64,000 nucleotides of DNA from Pseudomonas sp. BN417 (lineage in GTDB: Bacteria; Pseudomonadota; Gammaproteobacteria; Pseudomonadales; Pseudomonadaceae), in assembly GCF_029871205.1 (NCBI RefSeq), contig NZ_SSOJ01000139.1:108384-172383 (forward strand). Direction: 5' to 3'. The notes below the pieces were generated by a model. It saw nothing but the letters and a program-made list of their open reading frames with translations. It made no database searches and had not been told where the DNA came from. Made by a program: the position numbers and the translations under genes. The stretch's first letter is position 1. Each line of letters opens with the position of its first letter. Shown in pieces: positions 54,531 to 63,505 of this stretch.

Positions 54531-55684
54531 TGGGGCAGATCTTCCCCTGGAAGTCCGGCAACCGCTTCGAGCTGTTGATCGACGGCCCGCAGTTCTTCCC
54601 GCCCATGCTTACGGCCATCGCCCGTGCCGAGCATCAGGTCGCGCTGGAACTCTATCTGGTGGAAGACGGCGAGTGCAGCGAAGCCCTGGTGGATGCCCTC
54701 TGCGTTGCCGCGGTGCGCGGCGTGCGGGTGCGCTGCCTGTTCGACGGCTTCGGCTGCCTGCGCCTGGGCGTGGCACTGCGCGAGCGCCTGTCCCGATCCG
54801 GCGTGATGCTGCAGCTCTACAACCCCCTGCGCTGGCGGCAAGGGCTGAGCAACCTGTACCGCGACCACCGCAAGATCCTGGTGGTGGACGACCGCGTGGC
54901 CTTTGTCGGCGGCACCGGCTCCACCGACGAATTCTGGGACCCCAGCCAGGAGACCAGCCGCTGGCATGAGGTGATGGTGGCCATCGAAGGGCCGCTGGTG
55001 GCGCACTGGCAACTGATCTTCGACTTCCAGTGGCTGGCCAACCTCGGCCGCCGTCCCTGGAAGCCCGGCGAAGCCCCGGGCCTGGCGCGCCTGCCACCCT
55101 ACCCGGCGGTGGGCGAGGGCCTGGGCCGGCTGGCCTATGCCGATGCCAGCCAACACCGCGACATCGTCCAGTCGCTGGTGCGCAGCATCCGCACGGCGCG
55201 CAATCGCGTGTGGCTGGCGACCCCCTATTTCCTGCCGAGCTGGAAGGTCCGTCGCGCCCTGCTCAAGGCCGCCCAACGCGGTGTCGAAGTGCGCCTGTTG
55301 CTCACCAGCCGGCACACCGACCACCCGCCAGTGCGCTTCGCCGGCCAGCGTTACTACCCACGCCTGTTGCGCGCCGGGGTACGGATATACGAGTTCCAGC
55401 AGCGCTTCCTGCACCTCAAGATGGCGCTGGTGGACGACTGGGTCAGCGTGGGTTCCTGCAACTTCGATCACTGGAACCTGCGCTTCAATCTGGAGGCCAA
55501 CCTGGAGGCAATGGATCCGAGCTTCACCGAGGCGGTGGCTACCTGCATGCGCCAGGACTTCTCCGATAGCCGAGAAATCACCATGGATGATTGGCATGCC
55601 AGACCCCTGGTCAAGCGCCTGCGTCAACGGCTCTGGGGTTGGTTGGACCGGCTGGTGGTGAACCTGCTCGACCGCCGCCGCTAG
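54530..55684 (+). CDS. Phospholipase D-like / cardiolipin synthase family protein
   Basis: A 384-residue PLD-superfamily enzyme with two HKD motifs: YRDHRKILVVDD (about residue 120) and QRFLHLKMALVDDW (about residue 305), each with the expected Gly/Ser pattern after it (FVGGTGSTDEFW, SVGSCNFDHWNLR). The layout matches ClsB-type cardiolipin synthases that join phosphatidyl groups. There is no signal or transmembrane segment at the N-terminus. It is translationally coupled to the YceI gene (TGATG). Confidence 0.9.
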   Translation: MGQIFPWKSGNRFELLIDGPQFFPPMLTAIARAEHQVALELYLVEDGECSEALVDALCVAAVRGVRVRCLFDGFGCLRLGVALRERLSRSGVMLQLYNPLRWRQGLSNLYRDHRKILVVDDRVAFVGGTGSTDEFWDPSQETSRWHEVMVAIEGPLVAHWQLIFDFQWLANLGRRPWKPGEAPGLARLPPYPAVGEGLGRLAYADASQHRDIVQSLVRSIRTARNRVWLATPYFLPSWKVRRALLKAAQRGVEVRLLLTSRHTDHPPVRFAGQRYYPRLLRAGVRIYEFQQRFLHLKMALVDDWVSVGSCNFDHWNLRFNLEANLEAMDPSFTEAVATCMRQDFSDSREITMDDWHARPLVKRLRQRLWGWLDRLVVNLLDRRR

Positions 55685-55775
55685 GCGCTCGGACGCAGGG
55701 GCCGCACTTTCGTCGGGTGCGCGCGGGTCGACGCCGGGCTAGCCTTGCTCCACTACGACAAGAGGGAGTGGCTGC

Positions 55776-56387
55776 ATGGGCCGCCGATACCTGCCGATCC
55801 TGCTGCTTTGTGCCGTGCTCGGCGGCTGTTCAACACCAGGTGCGTTCTTCGGTGCCACTGAAGGGCCGCAGTTCCAGACGGCGGCGCCCAGTGACGGCGA
55901 GCACGCGCTGGTCTACCTCTATCGGCCGCAGAGCGAATGGGCGGACCAGGAGCTGGAGGCTCCCGGCATTTTCCTCAACAACGAGCTGATCGGCAGTCTG
56001 CCGAGCAATGGCTACCTGGTGTTGGAGTTCGACGCTGCCAGCTACCAGCTGGAGATGCGCCGGCCGCTCTTCGGCAGCTACTGGACCCTGCTCGCCGACG
56101 GCCCGCTGGACTTCACCCTGATCACCTCCTTTGCCCTGGATGCGACGGCTGGGCGGACCTACTACCTGCGCTACGACGAACTGGACCCGCCGCCGAAGAA
56201 CAGCGAGCAGCCCGCTGCCGGCAACGGTCCGATGCAGCTGGTGGAGGAATCGCTGGGCGGCGAGGAGATCACCGCCACTCGCCAGGTGCAACCGAGCGAG
56301 CGCATCGCCGCCAGCGGCGAGCGGGTGCGGCCGCAACTGGGCTTCTGGCGTGGCGTCGGCCGGGCGCTGGACAAGATCGGCATCTGA
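55776..56387 (+). CDS. DUF2846-type lipoprotein
   Basis: A 203-residue lipoprotein (signal LLLCAVLGGC). The domain EHALVYLYRPQSEW, then IFLNNELIGSLPSNGYLVLE and TYYLRYDELDPP resembles DUF2846. The function is unknown. The start ATG follows GAGGGAGTGGCTGC. It lies downstream of the phospholipase D-like gene with a 91-base gap. Confidence 0.82.
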   Translation: MGRRYLPILLLCAVLGGCSTPGAFFGATEGPQFQTAAPSDGEHALVYLYRPQSEWADQELEAPGIFLNNELIGSLPSNGYLVLEFDAASYQLEMRRPLFGSYWTLLADGPLDFTLITSFALDATAGRTYYLRYDELDPPPKNSEQPAAGNGPMQLVEESLGGEEITATRQVQPSERIAASGERVRPQLGFWRGVGRALDKIGI

Positions 56388-56496
56388 AGCGCCGCCCGTC
56401 CCTGTAGTAGGGGCCTATTACCCGGTGTGAATGAGCCCGGGGATAATTGGCTAACCTTTGAAGCCCAGGGCTTCCAATCCAGGAGGAGGATGCGAC

Positions 56497-57078
56497 ATGG
56501 CCGCGAAGAAGATTCTGATGCTGGTTGGCGACTACGCCGAAGACTACGAAACCATGGTGCCCTTCCAGGCGCTGTCGATGGTCGGCCATACCGTGCATGC
56601 AGTATGCCCGGACAAGATCACCGGGCAGAGCGTGCGCACCGCCATCCATGATTTCGAAGGCGACCAGACCTACAGCGAGAAGCCGGGCCACAATTTCGCC
56701 CTCAACTTCGACTTCGCCAAGGTCAAGGCGGCGGACTACGACGCCCTGCTGATCCCGGGCGGCCGCGCGCCGGAGTACCTGCGCCTGAATGCCCGGGTAC
56801 TGGAACTGGTCAAGGAGTTCGACAAGGCCGGCAAGCCCATCGCCGCCGTCTGCCATGGCGCCCAGCTGCTGGCCGCGGCCGGTGTGCTGGAAGGCCGCGA
56901 GTGCAGCGCCTACCCGGCCTGCGCGCCGGAAGTGCGCCTGGCCGGTGGCACCTTCGTGGATATCCCGGTGGATGGTGCCCATGTGCAGGGCAACCTGGTC
57001 ACGGCCCCGGCCTGGCCGGCCCATCCCGCCTGGCTGGCGGGCTTTCTCAAGCTGCTGGGGACGAAGATAGAGCTCTAG
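56497..57078 (+). CDS. DJ-1/PfpI family protein
   Basis: A 193-residue class I glutamine-amidotransferase-like protein. The nucleophile elbow is [14 protein letters not shown] (Cys near 116, His next), with the acidic residue in [32 protein letters not shown] at the start is typical of the PfpI/YhbO group, whose members act as deglycases, glyoxalases or chaperones. The ATG follows the strong AGGAGGAGGATGCGAC. Confidence 0.9.
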   Translation: MAAKKILMLVGDYAEDYETMVPFQALSMVGHTVHAVCPDKITGQSVRTAIHDFEGDQTYSEKPGHNFALNFDFAKVKAADYDALLIPGGRAPEYLRLNARVLELVKEFDKAGKPIAAVCHGAQLLAAAGVLEGRECSAYPACAPEVRLAGGTFVDIPVDGAHVQGNLVTAPAWPAHPAWLAGFLKLLGTKIEL

Positions 57079-57090
57079 GTTCGCGCCCTT

Positions 57091-57144
57091 CGCAGGAGCC
57101 AGCTTGCTGGCGAAAGCCTTTTCGCGAGCAAGCTCGCTCCTACA
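57091..57144. repeat. REP pair of the Pseudomonas GCGAGCAAGCTCGCTCCTACA type
   Basis: CGCAGGAGCCAGCTTGCTGGCG on one side faces CGCGAGCAAGCTCGCTCCTACA on the other. This is the canonical Pseudomonas REP sequence arranged as an inverted pair. Confidence 0.85.
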
Positions 57145-57147
57145 TCC

Positions 57148-57208
57148 GTAGCCCGGATGAAATCCGGGAAGGCTTCACGCACGATTCCCCGGATTGCATC
57201 CGGGCTAC
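57148..57208. repeat. Palindromic repeat GTAGCCCGGATG...CATCCGGGCTAC
   Basis: The outer arms GTAGCCCGGAT and ATCCGGGCTAC are perfect; inner AATCCGGG/CCCCGGATT continue the palindrome. It lies 29 bases upstream of the RHH gene, adjacent to the REP pair. Confidence 0.8.
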
Positions 57209-57237
57209 AGGTGCGAAGCAAAAACCAGGAGGCGCCT

Positions 57238-57540
57238 ATGTGCGAGCTCTACGTCAAGGCCGACCCGATTCTCTACGAGTCCCGCTCGCGCTCGTTGCGC
57301 ATCCGTGGGGTGGTGACCACCCTGCGCCTGGAGAACCAGTTCTGGGACATCCTGCGGGAAATCGCCGAGGTGGACGGCATGACCACCAACCAGCTCATCG
57401 CCAAGCTCTACGACGAGGTGATGGATTACCGCGGCGAGGTGGTCAACTTCGCTTCCTTCCTGCGCGTCAGCTGCACCCGCTATCTGGCCCAGCGCCGCGC
57501 CACGGTCGTCGAACTGCCGAAGGCGCGGAGCGCCTCCTGA
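57238..57540 (+). CDS. Ribbon-helix-helix domain protein
   Basis: A 100-residue protein of the RHH_4 type (SRSLRIRGVVTTLRLENQFW, DILREIAEVDGMTTNQLIAK). The beta-strand then two helices fit a MetJ/Arc-like DNA-binding dimer. Family members precede or regulate nearby genes in proteobacteria, but the target is unknown. The ATG at 57238 has AGGAGGCGCCT upstream. It ends directly against the convergent SnoaL-like gene. Confidence 0.82.
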   Translation: MCELYVKADPILYESRSRSLRIRGVVTTLRLENQFWDILREIAEVDGMTTNQLIAKLYDEVMDYRGEVVNFASFLRVSCTRYLAQRRATVVELPKARSAS

Positions 57541-57939
57541 TCAGCAGACCTGCTCGACCCAATCGTTCAGGTTGTAGTAGTTGGTCACGCGGGCGACCTT
57601 GCCGCAGTGGATATGGAAGAAGGCCCCGGCCGGCAACACGTAGGTCTGCCCCTTGGCCGGCGGCAGCCCTTCGTCGTCGGCCAGGTACTGGCCGTGCACC
57701 ACGAACTCGGCGGCGGCGCGGCTGCCATCGGCGTTCTGCATGATCACGATGTCGGAGAGCCGCTCCTTGTAGCAGCGATTCATCTTGTCCATGAAGGCCG
57801 CGAAGGCGGCCTTGCCCATCTGCCGTTCACCCTGGTTGATGTCGTGCACCACGTCCTCGCTGAGCAGGGCGAGGAAAGCCGGCATGTTCCCGGCGTTGAA
57901 GGCGTCGTAATAGGCTTGCACCAGTTCGGTAGCGGTCAT
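57541..57939 (-). CDS. SnoaL-like / ketosteroid-isomerase-fold protein
   Basis: A 132-residue NTF2-fold protein: [59 protein letters not shown]. The SnoaL-like family comprises polyketide cyclases and many proteins of unknown role. ATG 57939 follows CAGGAACCCAACC. It has no spacer to the convergent RHH gene. Confidence 0.85.
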   Translation of the reverse strand: MTATELVQAYYDAFNAGNMPAFLALLSEDVVHDINQGERQMGKAAFAAFMDKMNRCYKERLSDIVIMQNADGSRAAAEFVVHGQYLADDEGLPPAKGQTYVLPAGAFFHIHCGKVARVTNYYNLNDWVEQVC

Positions 57940-58052
57940 GGTTGGGTTCCTGTCGCAATGGGGTCAGTCGGTCCGTGCCCGGCATGATAGGTTCTTGGCC
58001 CATACCCGGCTTAGCCAGGGGCGTCATCCACATCGCCAGAACGACCGCATCC

Positions 58053-58643
58053 ATGCATATCCGCCTGCTCCAAGGCGCCGCGATCGCGCCCCATATCGAC
58101 GACCTCGCCCGCCTGCGCCTGACGGTATTCCGCGAGTTTCCCTATCTCTATGACGGCACGCTGGAGTACGAAGCGCGTTACCTGGCCACCTATGCCGAGT
58201 CCCCGGAAAGCCTGTTCGTCCTGGCCCTGGACGGCGAGCGGGTGGTGGGAGCCTCCACCGGCCTGCCCATGGCGGATGAGACCGAGGCGTTCCAGCGGCC
58301 GTTCCGCGAGCGAGGCTGGGACCCGCAGCGAATCTTCTACTTCGGCGAGTCGGTGCTGCTGCCTGAATACCGTGGCAGCGGCCTCGGTGTGCGCTTCTTC
58401 GCCGAGCGCGAGGCCTATGCGCGGCATTTGGGGCGCTTCGAGCATTGCGCCTTCTGTGCGGTGGAGCGGCCGGCCGACCACCCGCGGCGCCCGCCCGGCT
58501 ACCAGCCGCTCAATGAATTCTGGGCGCGGCGCGGCTACCACCACCACCCGGAACTGCGCACCGAGTACCACTGGCGCGACCTGGACGAGCAAAGCGAGTC
58601 GGCCAAACCCATGTCCTTCTGGCTCAAGGAGCTCACCCCATGA
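58053..58643 (+). CDS. GNAT-family N-acetyltransferase
   Basis: A 196-residue acetyltransferase. The acyl-CoA-binding loop is in [20 protein letters not shown] followed by [13 protein letters not shown]. The first part carries the family N-terminus ([20 protein letters not shown]). Its 3' end overlaps the start of the amidohydrolase gene by 4 bases (ATGA), so the two act together or at least are coupled. The ATG at 58053 lacks a clear ribosome binding site. Substrate unknown. Confidence 0.85.
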   Translation: MHIRLLQGAAIAPHIDDLARLRLTVFREFPYLYDGTLEYEARYLATYAESPESLFVLALDGERVVGASTGLPMADETEAFQRPFRERGWDPQRIFYFGESVLLPEYRGSGLGVRFFAEREAYARHLGRFEHCAFCAVERPADHPRRPPGYQPLNEFWARRGYHHHPELRTEYHWRDLDEQSESAKPMSFWLKELTP

Positions 58644-59518
58644 TCAGGATCGCAGCCTGCCAGTACGCCATCGAGCTCCATGAAAGCTGGGAGGCCTATG
58701 CCGCCCACCTGGAAGGCCTCTGCGCTGAGGCGGCGGCTCGGGGCGCGAAGCTGCTGGTCCTGCCGGAATACGCCGGCCTGGTGCTGGCGGGCCAGTTGCC
58801 GCAGGCGGAGCGCGGTGACCTGCAGGCGTCCATCGCCGGCATCCAGCCGTTGTTGCAGGATTGGCGGGCCCTGTGCACCGGCATTGCGGCCAGGCTCGGC
58901 GTCTACCTGCAACCTGGCAGCCTGCCGGTGCGCGATGCCGATGGGCGCTACCGCAACCGCGCCTGGCTGTTCGGCCCGGGCGGCGAACTGGGCTTCCAGG
59001 ACAAGCTGATCATGACCCGCTTCGAGCGCGAGCAATGGGGCATCGCGGCGGGGGAGGGGCTCAAGGTGTTCGATACGGCCGTCGGAAGGCTGGGCATCCT
59101 GATCTGCTACGACAACGAATTCCCGCTGCTGGCGCACACCCTGGCCGAGGGAGGCGCCGACCTGATCCTCGCGCCCAGTTGCACCGACACCGAGGCCGGA
59201 TACCACCGGGTACGCATCGGCGCCCAGGCCCGGGCCCTGGAAAACCAGATTGCCGTCCTGCAGGCACCCACGGTCGGCCTGGCACCCTGGTCTCCGGCGC
59301 TGGACGAGAACATCGGCCGCGCCGGCCTCTATGTGCCGCCGGACTACGGCATGCCCAGCAATGGCGTGATCGCCGAAAGCGCCGAGCTCTGCCCGGCCAC
59401 CAGCCAGTGGCTGATCTGCAACCTGGATCTGGATGAGGTCCGCCGGGTGCGCGCCGAAGGCCAGGTATTCACCCGCCGCGACTGGCCGGAGCAGTTCGGG
59501 CAGGCGATGCTTCTGTAG
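58640..59518 (+). CDS. Carbon-nitrogen hydrolase (nitrilase/omega-amidase superfamily)
   Basis: A 292-residue amidohydrolase with the Glu-Lys-Cys triad: Glu in [14 protein letters not shown], Lys in [13 protein letters not shown], Cys in [12 protein letters not shown]. The superfamily cleaves non-peptide amide or nitrile bonds. The ATGA overlap with the upstream GNAT gene is conserved in some Pseudomonas, and the pair could form and hydrolyse the same amide. Substrate unknown. Confidence 0.88.
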   Translation: MIRIAACQYAIELHESWEAYAAHLEGLCAEAAARGAKLLVLPEYAGLVLAGQLPQAERGDLQASIAGIQPLLQDWRALCTGIAARLGVYLQPGSLPVRDADGRYRNRAWLFGPGGELGFQDKLIMTRFEREQWGIAAGEGLKVFDTAVGRLGILICYDNEFPLLAHTLAEGGADLILAPSCTDTEAGYHRVRIGAQARALENQIAVLQAPTVGLAPWSPALDENIGRAGLYVPPDYGMPSNGVIAESAELCPATSQWLICNLDLDEVRRVRAEGQVFTRRDWPEQFGQAMLL

Positions 59519-59529
59519 ATTGGTGCTTC

Positions 59530-59610
59530 GTAGGATGGGTTGAGCGGAGCGATACCCATCGCGTCCTCCTGGGCATCGTTGATGGGTATCGCAGGCTCCA
59601 CCCATCCTAC
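59530..59610. repeat. 81-bp palindromic repeat GTAGGATGGGT...ACCCATCCTAC
   Basis: Outer arms GTAGGATGGGT and the near complement CACCCATCCTAC, inner arms GCGATACCCATC and GATGGGTATCGC. It fills most of the gap after the amidohydrolase gene. Confidence 0.85.
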
Positions 59611-59630
59611 AGTTGCGAGCGCCAGGAACG

Positions 59631-59660
59631 AAAAAGCCCGGCACAAGGCCGGGCTTCTTC
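59631..59660 (-). terminator. Terminator of fumarase gene (bidirectional)
   Basis: AAAAAGCCCGGC-ACAAG-GCCGGGCTTCTTC, 17 bases after the minus-strand fumarase stop; the minus-strand copy is followed by TTTTT. Confidence 0.88.
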
Positions 59661-59676
59661 ATGAGGCGCTGGAGGC

Positions 59677-61200
59677 TTACTTCACTTCCACCGCCAGGTT
59701 CTCGGCGATCTTCTTCTGCCAGATCGCCGGGCCGGTGATGTGCACCGACTCGCCGTTGGTGTCGACGGCCACGGTCACCGGCATGTCCTTCACGTCGAAC
59801 TCGTAGATGGCTTCCATACCCAGTTCAGCGAAGGCCAGGACCTTGGATTTCTTGATCGCCTGGGCCACCAGGTAGGCGGCGCCGCCGACGGCCATCAGGT
59901 ACACGGCCTTGTTGTCCTTGATCGCGTCGATGGCGATGGGGCCGCGCTCGGACTTGCCGATCATGCCCAGGAGGCCTGTGCTCTCGAGGATCTGGCGGGT
60001 GAACTTGTCCATCCGCGTCGCGGTGGTCGGGCCAGCCGGACCAACCACTTCGTCACCGACCGGATCGACCGGGCCCACGTAGTAGATGAAGCGGCCCTTC
60101 AGGTCCACCGGCAGTTCTTCACCCTTGTTCAGCATGTCGACCATGCGCTTGTGCGCGGCGTCGCGGCCGGTGAGCATCTTGCCGTTGAGCAGGATGGTCT
60201 CGCCCGGCTTCCAGCTCTGCACTTCTTCCGGGGTGATGCTGTCCAGGTCGACACGGCGCGCCGACGGACCGGCTTCCCAGACGATCTCCGGGTAGGCGTC
60301 CATCGGCGGTGCTTCCAGCTCAGCCGGGCCGGAGCCGTCCAGCACGAAGTGGGCGTGACGGGTGGCGGCGCAGTTGGGGATCATGCACACCGGCAGCGAG
60401 GCGGCGTGGGTCGGGTAGTCCATGATCTTGACGTCGAGCACGGTGGTCAGGCCGCCCAGGCCCTGGGCGCCGATGCCCAGCTGGTTGACCTTCTCGAACA
60501 GCTCGAGGCGCATTTCCTCGATCTTGTTCTGCGGGCCGCGGGCTTTCAGCTCGTGGATGTCGATGGACTCCATCAACACTTCCTTGGCCATCACCGCGGC
60601 TTTCTCGGCGGTGCCGCCGATGCCGATACCGAGCATGCCCGGCGGGCACCAGCCGGCGCCCATGGTCGGGACGGTCTTCAGCACCCAGTCGACGATGGAG
60701 TCGGACGGGTTGAGCATGGCCATCTTCGACTTGTTCTCGGAGCCGCCGCCCTTGGCCGCGACGTCCACTTCCACGGTGTTGCCGGGGACGATGGAGTAGT
60801 GGATGACCGCCGGGGTGTTGTCCTTGGTGTTCTTCCTGCTGCCTGCCGGGTCGGCCAGGATGGACGCGCGCAGGACGTTCTCGGGCAGGTTGTAGGCGCG
60901 ACGCACGCCCTCGTTGATCATGTCGTCGACGCTCATGGTGGCACCGTCCCAGCGCACGTCCATGCCAACGCGGACGAACACGGTGACGATACCGGTGTCC
61001 TGGCAGATCGGGCGGTGGCCGGTGGCGCACATGCGCGAGTTGATCAGGATCTGCGCCATGGAATCGCGCGCGGCGGGCGACTCTTCGCGCAGGTAGGCCT
61101 CGTGCATGGCCTGGATGAAGTCCACGGGGTGGTAGTAGGAGATGAACTGCAGGGCGTCGGCGACACTCTGGATCAGATCGTCTTGCTTGATCACGGTCAT
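59677..61200 (-). CDS. fumA: Class I fumarate hydratase (iron-sulfur)
   Basis: A 507-residue class I fumarase that interconverts fumarate and L-malate in the TCA cycle. The 4Fe-4S cysteine in the HRPICQDTGIVTVFVRVG context (near residue 62-65) and further cysteines at GWCPPGMLGIGIGGTAEKAA and IPNCAATRHAHFVLDGSGPA are the family cluster ligands. The C-terminal half (about 335-507) is the beta domain (PVDPVGDEVVGPAGPTTATR). It corresponds to PAO1 PA4333. The ATG follows AGGAGCGCACCC. Confidence 0.94.
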   Translation of the reverse strand: MTVIKQDDLIQSVADALQFISYYHPVDFIQAMHEAYLREESPAARDSMAQILINSRMCATGHRPICQDTGIVTVFVRVGMDVRWDGATMSVDDMINEGVRRAYNLPENVLRASILADPAGSRKNTKDNTPAVIHYSIVPGNTVEVDVAAKGGGSENKSKMAMLNPSDSIVDWVLKTVPTMGAGWCPPGMLGIGIGGTAEKAAVMAKEVLMESIDIHELKARGPQNKIEEMRLELFEKVNQLGIGAQGLGGLTTVLDVKIMDYPTHAASLPVCMIPNCAATRHAHFVLDGSGPAELEAPPMDAYPEIVWEAGPSARRVDLDSITPEEVQSWKPGETILLNGKMLTGRDAAHKRMVDMLNKGEELPVDLKGRFIYYVGPVDPVGDEVVGPAGPTTATRMDKFTRQILESTGLLGMIGKSERGPIAIDAIKDNKAVYLMAVGGAAYLVAQAIKKSKVLAFAELGMEAIYEFDVKDMPVTVAVDTNGESVHITGPAIWQKKIAENLAVEVK

Positions 61201-61414
61201 GGGTGCGCTCCTCTTAGAACGGGAACATCAGGGAAGCGCCGGACCACGACCCGGCGCGCGAGGCTAAAAAGGCGCCGCAGTATAGCGCGTGGTACCGGCC
61301 GGGCACAGTCGTCGGTAGTCGACCTTGGTCGGTTGTCGGACACTTCCTACGCACTATGAAATTTGTGATCACAAGGGTACATTGAAGGCACGGTGCCATT
61401 ACGGGAAGGAGCCC

Positions 61415-62542
61415 ATGAGCCCATCGAGCCAGCGGATAAGCCATAGAGCCTTGCAGAGTCTGCTGCTGAAGCGCTTTGGCATGGCCGTGGCCACCTACTC
61501 GATGATTCTGCTGCTGTGCTGGGTCGCCCTGCTGGGCGGCCTGTTCCGGGTCCCGGCATCCACCGCCATGATTGGCATCGGTCTGGTGGCGCTCTCCCAG
61601 CTCGTGCTGTTCTGGCTGTTCAGCAGCGGGCGCAACCTGCAGTTCAGCGACCCCAGCCTGACCGAGCCACAGGTCCTGCTCGCCCTCGGCTGGCATACCT
61701 GGCTGATGTCCATGGTCGACAGCGCCCGCGGCCCGCTGCTGGTGATCTACGTGCTGATCATGCTGTTCGGCGTATTCCAGCTCAAACCGAGGGTCTTCAC
61801 CCGCTGTGCGGCGTTCGCCTTCTTCGCCTTTGCCGGCCTCAACCTGTTCGAAGCCTATCGGATGCAACTGGCCGAGCCGGCCCTGGCGCTACTGCAGGTC
61901 TGCGTGCTGTTCGTGCTGATGGTCTGGCTGAGCCTGTTCGCCAGCTATGTCCAGGCCCTGCGTCAACGCATGCGCCAGCGCCGCTTCGCGTTGCAGGCGC
62001 ACCAGGACACCCTGCGCGGCATGATGCGCCAGCTGGAGGACCTGGTGGCCACCGACGAGCTCACCGGGCTGTTCAATCGCCGTCACTTCCTGCGCCTGGC
62101 CAGCCGCGAGCTGGAAAGCCTGGCGCCGAACCGCCAGCACGGCCTGTCGCTGATCGACCTCGACCATTTCAAGCGGATCAACGATCTCCACGGCCACGCC
62201 GCCGGTGACCGGGTGCTGCAGACCTTCGCCGCGGTAGCGCGGGCCTGCCTGCGCGACGGTGATGTGCTGGCGCGCTACGGCGGCGAGGAGTTCGTGCTGC
62301 TCTTGCCCAACTGCGACGCGGACCGCCTCACCGCCTGCTGCGAGCGCCTGCGCGAAGCCTTCGCCTGCGCCGAGCCAGTGGGCGTGCAGGTGGAGCGGTT
62401 GAGCCTCTCGGCGGGCATGACCCTGCTGGTCGCCGGGGAAGATCTGGATGATGCGCTGCAGCGTGCGGATCAGGCACTCTATCGGGCAAAGCGCGGCGGA
62501 CGTAACCGCTGCGACGCCGCTTGGGAGGGGCAGGGTGCCTGA
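61415..62542 (+). CDS. sadC: Diguanylate cyclase SadC
   Basis: A 375-residue membrane diguanylate cyclase making c-di-GMP from GTP. About five or six membrane helices occupy residues 20-180, then a GGDEF domain: LATDELTGLFNRRHF-like VATDELTGLFNRRHFLRLAS at 211, SLIDLDHFKRINDLHGHAAG, and an intact GGEEF at 289-293. An RxxD inhibitory site (RDGD, 280-283) lies exactly five residues upstream, so product feedback is expected. Position between fumarase and the ferredoxin reductase gene matches PAO1 PA4332, which I recall as longer (about 487). The ATG follows GGAAGGAGCCC. Confidence 0.85.
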   Translation: MSPSSQRISHRALQSLLLKRFGMAVATYSMILLLCWVALLGGLFRVPASTAMIGIGLVALSQLVLFWLFSSGRNLQFSDPSLTEPQVLLALGWHTWLMSMVDSARGPLLVIYVLIMLFGVFQLKPRVFTRCAAFAFFAFAGLNLFEAYRMQLAEPALALLQVCVLFVLMVWLSLFASYVQALRQRMRQRRFALQAHQDTLRGMMRQLEDLVATDELTGLFNRRHFLRLASRELESLAPNRQHGLSLIDLDHFKRINDLHGHAAGDRVLQTFAAVARACLRDGDVLARYGGEEFVLLLPNCDADRLTACCERLREAFACAEPVGVQVERLSLSAGMTLLVAGEDLDDALQRADQALYRAKRGGRNRCDAAWEGQGA

Positions 62543-63476
62543 ACTCGAAGTTGCCGGAAAACGCTGGACCGTGGCGCCTGCCAGTAACCTGCTGGACGCC
62601 CTGAACGCCGGGGGCTGCAAGGTGCCCTACAGCTGCCGTGCGGGCAGTTGCCATGCCTGCCGGGTCCGTTGCCTGTCCGGCGAGCCGGCGGACGCCAAGC
62701 CGGAAGCCCTCGACCGCCTCCAGCGCGCCGAGGGTTGGCGGTTGTCCTGCCAGTGCCTGGTGGTACAGGACCTGGTGGTGGAGGTGTTCGACCCGGTCCG
62801 CGATGGCATCGAGGCGCAGGTGCTGAGCCTCGACTGGCCGGCCCAGGATGTCCTGCGCCTGCGTCTCGCACCTTCCCGACCGCTGCGTTACAGCGCCGGC
62901 CAGCACCTGCTGCTGTGGAACGACGAAGGCATCGCCAGGCCCTATTCCCTGGCCAGCCTGCCCGACTGTGACGACTGGCTGGAGTTTCACCTCGATTGCC
63001 GTAGTCCCGGCCTGTTCAGCGACCGCGCGCGGCTACTGGCCCCAGGCGACCGGCTGCGCCTCGGCGAGCTGCATGGCGGTGCGCTTCACTACGATCCGGC
63101 CTGGGACACACGGCCCCTGCTGTTCCTCGCCTCGGGCACTGGCCTGGCGCCGCTCTGGGGCCTGTTGCGCGACGCCTTGCGGCACCATCACCAGGGGCCG
63201 ATCCGCGTCATTCACCTGGCCCATGATCCCCGTGGGCATTACCTGGCCGAGCCCCTGGCGGAGCTGGCCGCGGCCCACCCCGGCCTGGCGTTGCAGCTGA
63301 TCACAGCGGCCGAGCTGCCGGAGGTTTTGGCGCAATTCCGCCTTGTTTCGCGGCAGACCATCGCCTTACTCTGCGGCGATCCTGCCAGCGTCGAGGATTT
63401 CGCGCGCCGGCTCTACCTGGCCGGCCTGCCACGTAACCAGTTGCTGGCCGATACCTTCCTGACCCGCGAAGCCTGA
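62535..63476 (+). CDS. Ferredoxin-type oxidoreductase (2Fe-2S ferredoxin fused to FAD/NAD reductase)
   Basis: A 313-residue protein. Residues 1-80 are a plant-type ferredoxin with cysteines in PYSCRAGSCHACRVRCLSGE and a distal one in LSCQCLV. Residues 85-313 are the ferredoxin-reductase FAD domain (RPYSLASLPDCDDWLEFHLD) and NAD domain (LLFLASGTGLAPLWGLLRDA). The start is taken as GTG 62535, overlapping the sadC end by 8 bases, with GGGAGG upstream. The order matches PAO1 PA4331. Relatives feed electrons to oxygenases or desaturases; the acceptor is unknown. Confidence 0.88.
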   Translation: MPELEVAGKRWTVAPASNLLDALNAGGCKVPYSCRAGSCHACRVRCLSGEPADAKPEALDRLQRAEGWRLSCQCLVVQDLVVEVFDPVRDGIEAQVLSLDWPAQDVLRLRLAPSRPLRYSAGQHLLLWNDEGIARPYSLASLPDCDDWLEFHLDCRSPGLFSDRARLLAPGDRLRLGELHGGALHYDPAWDTRPLLFLASGTGLAPLWGLLRDALRHHHQGPIRVIHLAHDPRGHYLAEPLAELAAAHPGLALQLITAAELPEVLAQFRLVSRQTIALLCGDPASVEDFARRLYLAGLPRNQLLADTFLTREA

Positions 63477-63505
63477 AGCGGGCACTAGAACATCGAGGAT
63501 TTCCC

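Noticed and set aside
50945-55627. Very long open frame on the minus strand (over 1500 codons)
   Set aside because: It runs antisense to pyeR, pyeM, xenB, the YceI gene and the phospholipase D-like gene, all with clear families. High-GC DNA commonly leaves such shadow frames open.
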